A stretch of 64,000 nucleotides of DNA from Salinispirillum marinum (GTDB lineage: Bacteria; Pseudomonadota; Gammaproteobacteria; Pseudomonadales; Natronospirillaceae). Shown here piece by piece: positions 62,115 through 64,000 of this stretch. The stretch's first letter is position 1; each line of letters opens with the position of its first letter. The stretch lies in the NCBI RefSeq assembly GCF_042651565.1, contig NZ_JBHSDF010000003.1; one strand, written 5' to 3'. The notes beneath the pieces were generated by a model. The model ran no database searches and was not told where the DNA came from. It worked only from the letters and a program-made list of their open reading frames with translations. The translations under genes and the position numbers were made by a program.

Positions 62115-62977
62115 GTGTTACGTCTCCCAAACAGCCCCTGCGGACGGAACAACAGGATGAGAATAAACAGCAGGTAAGCCGATGCCAGCGTTAAGCCAGG
62201 ATCAATCAAACGCGCTACGATGGTTTCGGTGATACCCAACACCACAGCGGCCACGATGGCACCACGAATGTCACCCACGCCACCCATGATCACGATAATC
62301 AACGCCTTCATGGTAAAGACGATACCAATGGACGCTTCAAAGGTAAGAAAGGTACTCAGCAACACACCACCAGCGGCGGCCACCGCGCCACCCAAGGCAA
62401 AGGCGAAGGTCGACACCCGTTGCACGTCAATGGCGACTAAGCCCGCTGCCGTAGGGTCGACAGACACCGCACGAATGGCCATGCCACTGCGGGTGTAGTT
62501 GATCCAGTACCACAGCGCACCGCAGATCAGTACCGCAATCAGGAATGCCGTTACACGGTTCAGACCGTAGCGGCTGCCGAAAATTTCCACGGCTGACGAC
62601 TGAAACGAATAGTTAAAATAGGTGCCGCCAAACACGGCCAGGAAAATACCCACAAACACAAAGCTCAAACCAAAGGTCGTCAGGATACTGTCGACTTCCA
62701 GCTGGCCTCGGTTTTTCGCCCGTTTTACCAAGGGCAGAAGCAGGTAACGGTAGATCAGCCAGTTCACCACGAAGGCACCGGGAACCACCAAAATAAGTGA
62801 GACATAAGGGTTCAAACTGTGCGCAGTGACCACCCAGAAGGCGACAAATGCGCCCGCCACAAGCATCTCACCGCTGGCAAGGTTCATTATCCGAGCGACG
62901 CCATACTGCAGGGACAACCCCATGGCCACAATGGCATAGACACCACCGAGGAGTAGCCCCGTGATAAGAATTTGCAT
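62111..62977 (-). CDS. livH: LivH-like branched-chain-type permease
   Basis: 288 residues from the ATG at 62977; a longer frame would start inside the hairpin and is rejected. MQILITGLLLGGVYAIVAMGLSLQYGVARIMNLASGEML is the LivH start, followed by DPTAAGLVAIDVQRVSTFAFALGGAVAAAGGVLLS, the ATPase-docking loop. It is the first permease after the binding protein. Confidence 0.92.
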   Translation of the reverse strand: MQILITGLLLGGVYAIVAMGLSLQYGVARIMNLASGEMLVAGAFVAFWVVTAHSLNPYVSLILVVPGAFVVNWLIYRYLLLPLVKRAKNRGQLEVDSILTTFGLSFVFVGIFLAVFGGTYFNYSFQSSAVEIFGSRYGLNRVTAFLIAVLICGALWYWINYTRSGMAIRAVSVDPTAAGLVAIDVQRVSTFAFALGGAVAAAGGVLLSTFLTFEASIGIVFTMKALIIVIMGGVGDIRGAIVAAVVLGITETIVARLIDPGLTLASAYLLFILILLFRPQGLFGRRNT

Positions 62978-63008
62978 AATGTTACACCGAGAAGAGTTGG
63001 AGAGGCCC

Positions 63009-63036
63009 GAACCAAGGCGAACGATCACCTTGGTTC
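63009..63036 (-). terminator. Hairpin between binding-protein gene and livH
   Basis: GAACCAAGG, a ten-base loop, then CCTTGGTTC. This nine-bp stem lies just after the binding-protein stop. Such hairpins usually allow partial read-through, giving more binding protein than permease. Confidence 0.6.
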
Positions 63037-63051
63037 AGGGCTTTTACAGCC

Positions 63052-64000
63052 TTACCAGCTTGGGCTAGCGATCGGCTCAACCGCACCGGGCATGTTTTCA
63101 GCCGTGCCGCCAATACCGTAGAACTGACCGTTCTGCCACTGCCCTACTGTCCAGTAGTCTGTGATCTGCTGGTTTTCGAAGGTCCAAGTACCCATTACGG
63201 TGTCGAAGCTGTTGTCTTTGATGTACTGCGTGACCGCTTCACGATCCACCGAACCCACACCTTCAATGGCTTGCGCCAAAACTTCAAAGGAGGCATAGGT
63301 CACCGCACTGGCCCAGTAGTCTGGTGCCGTATTGGTCAGCGCACGGTGCGCTTCAGCATAGGCTTGGAACTTAGGGTCCGCAGGGTTAACACCACCAACA
63401 CCGAACACGCCGTTGATGGAATCACCGAAACGCGCCTGATAAGACGGGAACGGCGTAGCGACTGCGGTGTAGAAGGCATCAACCTCCATACCTTGAATTT
63501 GTGCTTGTTCGGTCAGCGCAAAGGTATCACCGGGGTAGGAGAACGCGACGAAGATGTCAGGATTAGCGGCAATGGCCGAATTGATGATCGGCGATACGTC
63601 TTGAATCGTCGGTGGGTAAGAGGTCGTATAGACCAGCTCAAAACCTTCCGCTTCAAACACACGACGTGCGGCCTGCGCCAACTCGATACCGAACGCATCA
63701 CCAACGTTAACCAGTGCAACCCGGTTACCAGCTTTACCTTCAGCACGTAGATCGGCCATTAATTGCGCCACACCTTCCGCCAATGGACTGGTTTTACCCA
63801 AGGTGAAAAAGACGCCAGGATAGCGCGCGGCTAAGGTATCCGTCTGGTCAGTGATCGCGCTCACGTTGATCATGGGGTAACCCAAGCGATCAAACAACGG
63901 TGCGGCCGCTAAGGACAAACCAGTGCTGTACGGGGCCAGAATAAAGTCGGCATCGTCGTTCGAGGCCAAACGCTGCACCGAGCGAATGGTTTCCGACGGG
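63052..64000 (-). CDS. livK: HAAT-family binding protein (partial)
   Basis: 316 residues are visible; the start and signal peptide lie beyond base 64000. A type-I periplasmic binding protein (LivK-like): ADFILAPYSTGLSLAAAPLFDRLGYPMINVSA, GNRVALVNVGDAFGIELAQAARRVFEAEGFELVYT, and PDIFVAFSYPGDT. It is the first gene of the HAAT importer operon. Aromatic and amide compounds are known ligands in this family as well as branched-chain amino acids. The dehydrogenase genes in the operon argue for an aromatic ligand here. Confidence 0.85.
   Translation of the reverse strand, partial: PSETIRSVQRLASNDDADFILAPYSTGLSLAAAPLFDRLGYPMINVSAITDQTDTLAARYPGVFFTLGKTSPLAEGVAQLMADLRAEGKAGNRVALVNVGDAFGIELAQAARRVFEAEGFELVYTTSYPPTIQDVSPIINSAIAANPDIFVAFSYPGDTFALTEQAQIQGMEVDAFYTAVATPFPSYQARFGDSINGVFGVGGVNPADPKFQAYAEAHRALTNTAPDYWASAVTYASFEVLAQAIEGVGSVDREAVTQYIKDNSFDTVMGTWTFENQQITDYWTVGQWQNGQFYGIGGTAENMPGAVEPIASPSW

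Noticed and set aside
1..64000. CRISPR arrays, tRNA or rRNA genes, prophage
   Set aside because: No regularly spaced direct repeats, no tRNA-like cloverleaf or rRNA sequence, and no phage structural genes were seen.

Overview
This is a gammaproteobacterial chromosome segment. The GalT, BioMNY, ModF, CydDC and PcaQ-type proteins read as gammaproteobacterial. Several MCPs, diguanylate cyclase-type proteins and sensor kinases suggest a motile, free-living and probably aquatic heterotroph; a Saccharospirillum/Reinekea-like oceanospirillad is a guess. No rRNA, tRNA, CRISPR or phage genes were seen.

Layout. 1-3.5 kb: divergent MFS transporters and a persulfide dioxygenase-rhodanese fusion. 3.6-5.6 kb: the biotin ECF transporter bioMNY behind a BirA-type operator. 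5.6-11.1 kb: an ABC1-family kinase-like protein, the sseA-modF pair and an HPt-REC-GGDEF protein. 11.1-17.7 kb: an AT-richer, tightly packed block. A DeoR regulator lies divergent from a six-gene operon holding an AfuABC/FbpABC-like importer, a beta-CASP-like metallo-hydrolase, a histidine phosphatase and a PNKP-3'-phosphatase-like HAD protein. This is the best candidate for an undescribed system. 17.8-29.4 kb: signalling genes, namely a DUF3135-like protein, two chemoreceptors, a GAF-PAS-GGDEF-EAL protein and a four-gene operon of two kinases and two response regulators.

29.4-42.2 kb: a galactoside regulon. One operon (galT, galK, two permeases, alpha-galactosidase, GH42 beta-galactosidase, binding protein) and galE are both preceded by the same LacI-type palindrome, and a galR-like gene is divergent from the operon. 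No transport ATPase is encoded. A REP-associated tyrosine transposase (RAYT) lies between galR and galE, bracketed by inverted copies of an ~80-bp REP element. Three further copies lie elsewhere in the window (2.4, 46.9 and 50.3 kb).

42.4-50.3 kb: a RegBA/PrrBA-like redox two-component system directly upstream of cytochrome bd oxidase genes (cydAB) and then cydDC. 50.4-55.2 kb: an AraC-rarD pair, a HepT/MntA toxin-antitoxin pair, a small inverted-repeat element, a DMT permease and a PcaQ-like LysR regulator. 55.2-64 kb: a minus-strand operon of a Liv-type (HAAT) ABC importer, an aromatic-type aldehyde dehydrogenase, an SDR alcohol dehydrogenase and a flotillin. It probably takes up and oxidises an aromatic or phenylpropanoid compound. 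Its LivF carries an unusual long C-terminal extension, and its binding protein is cut by the window edge.
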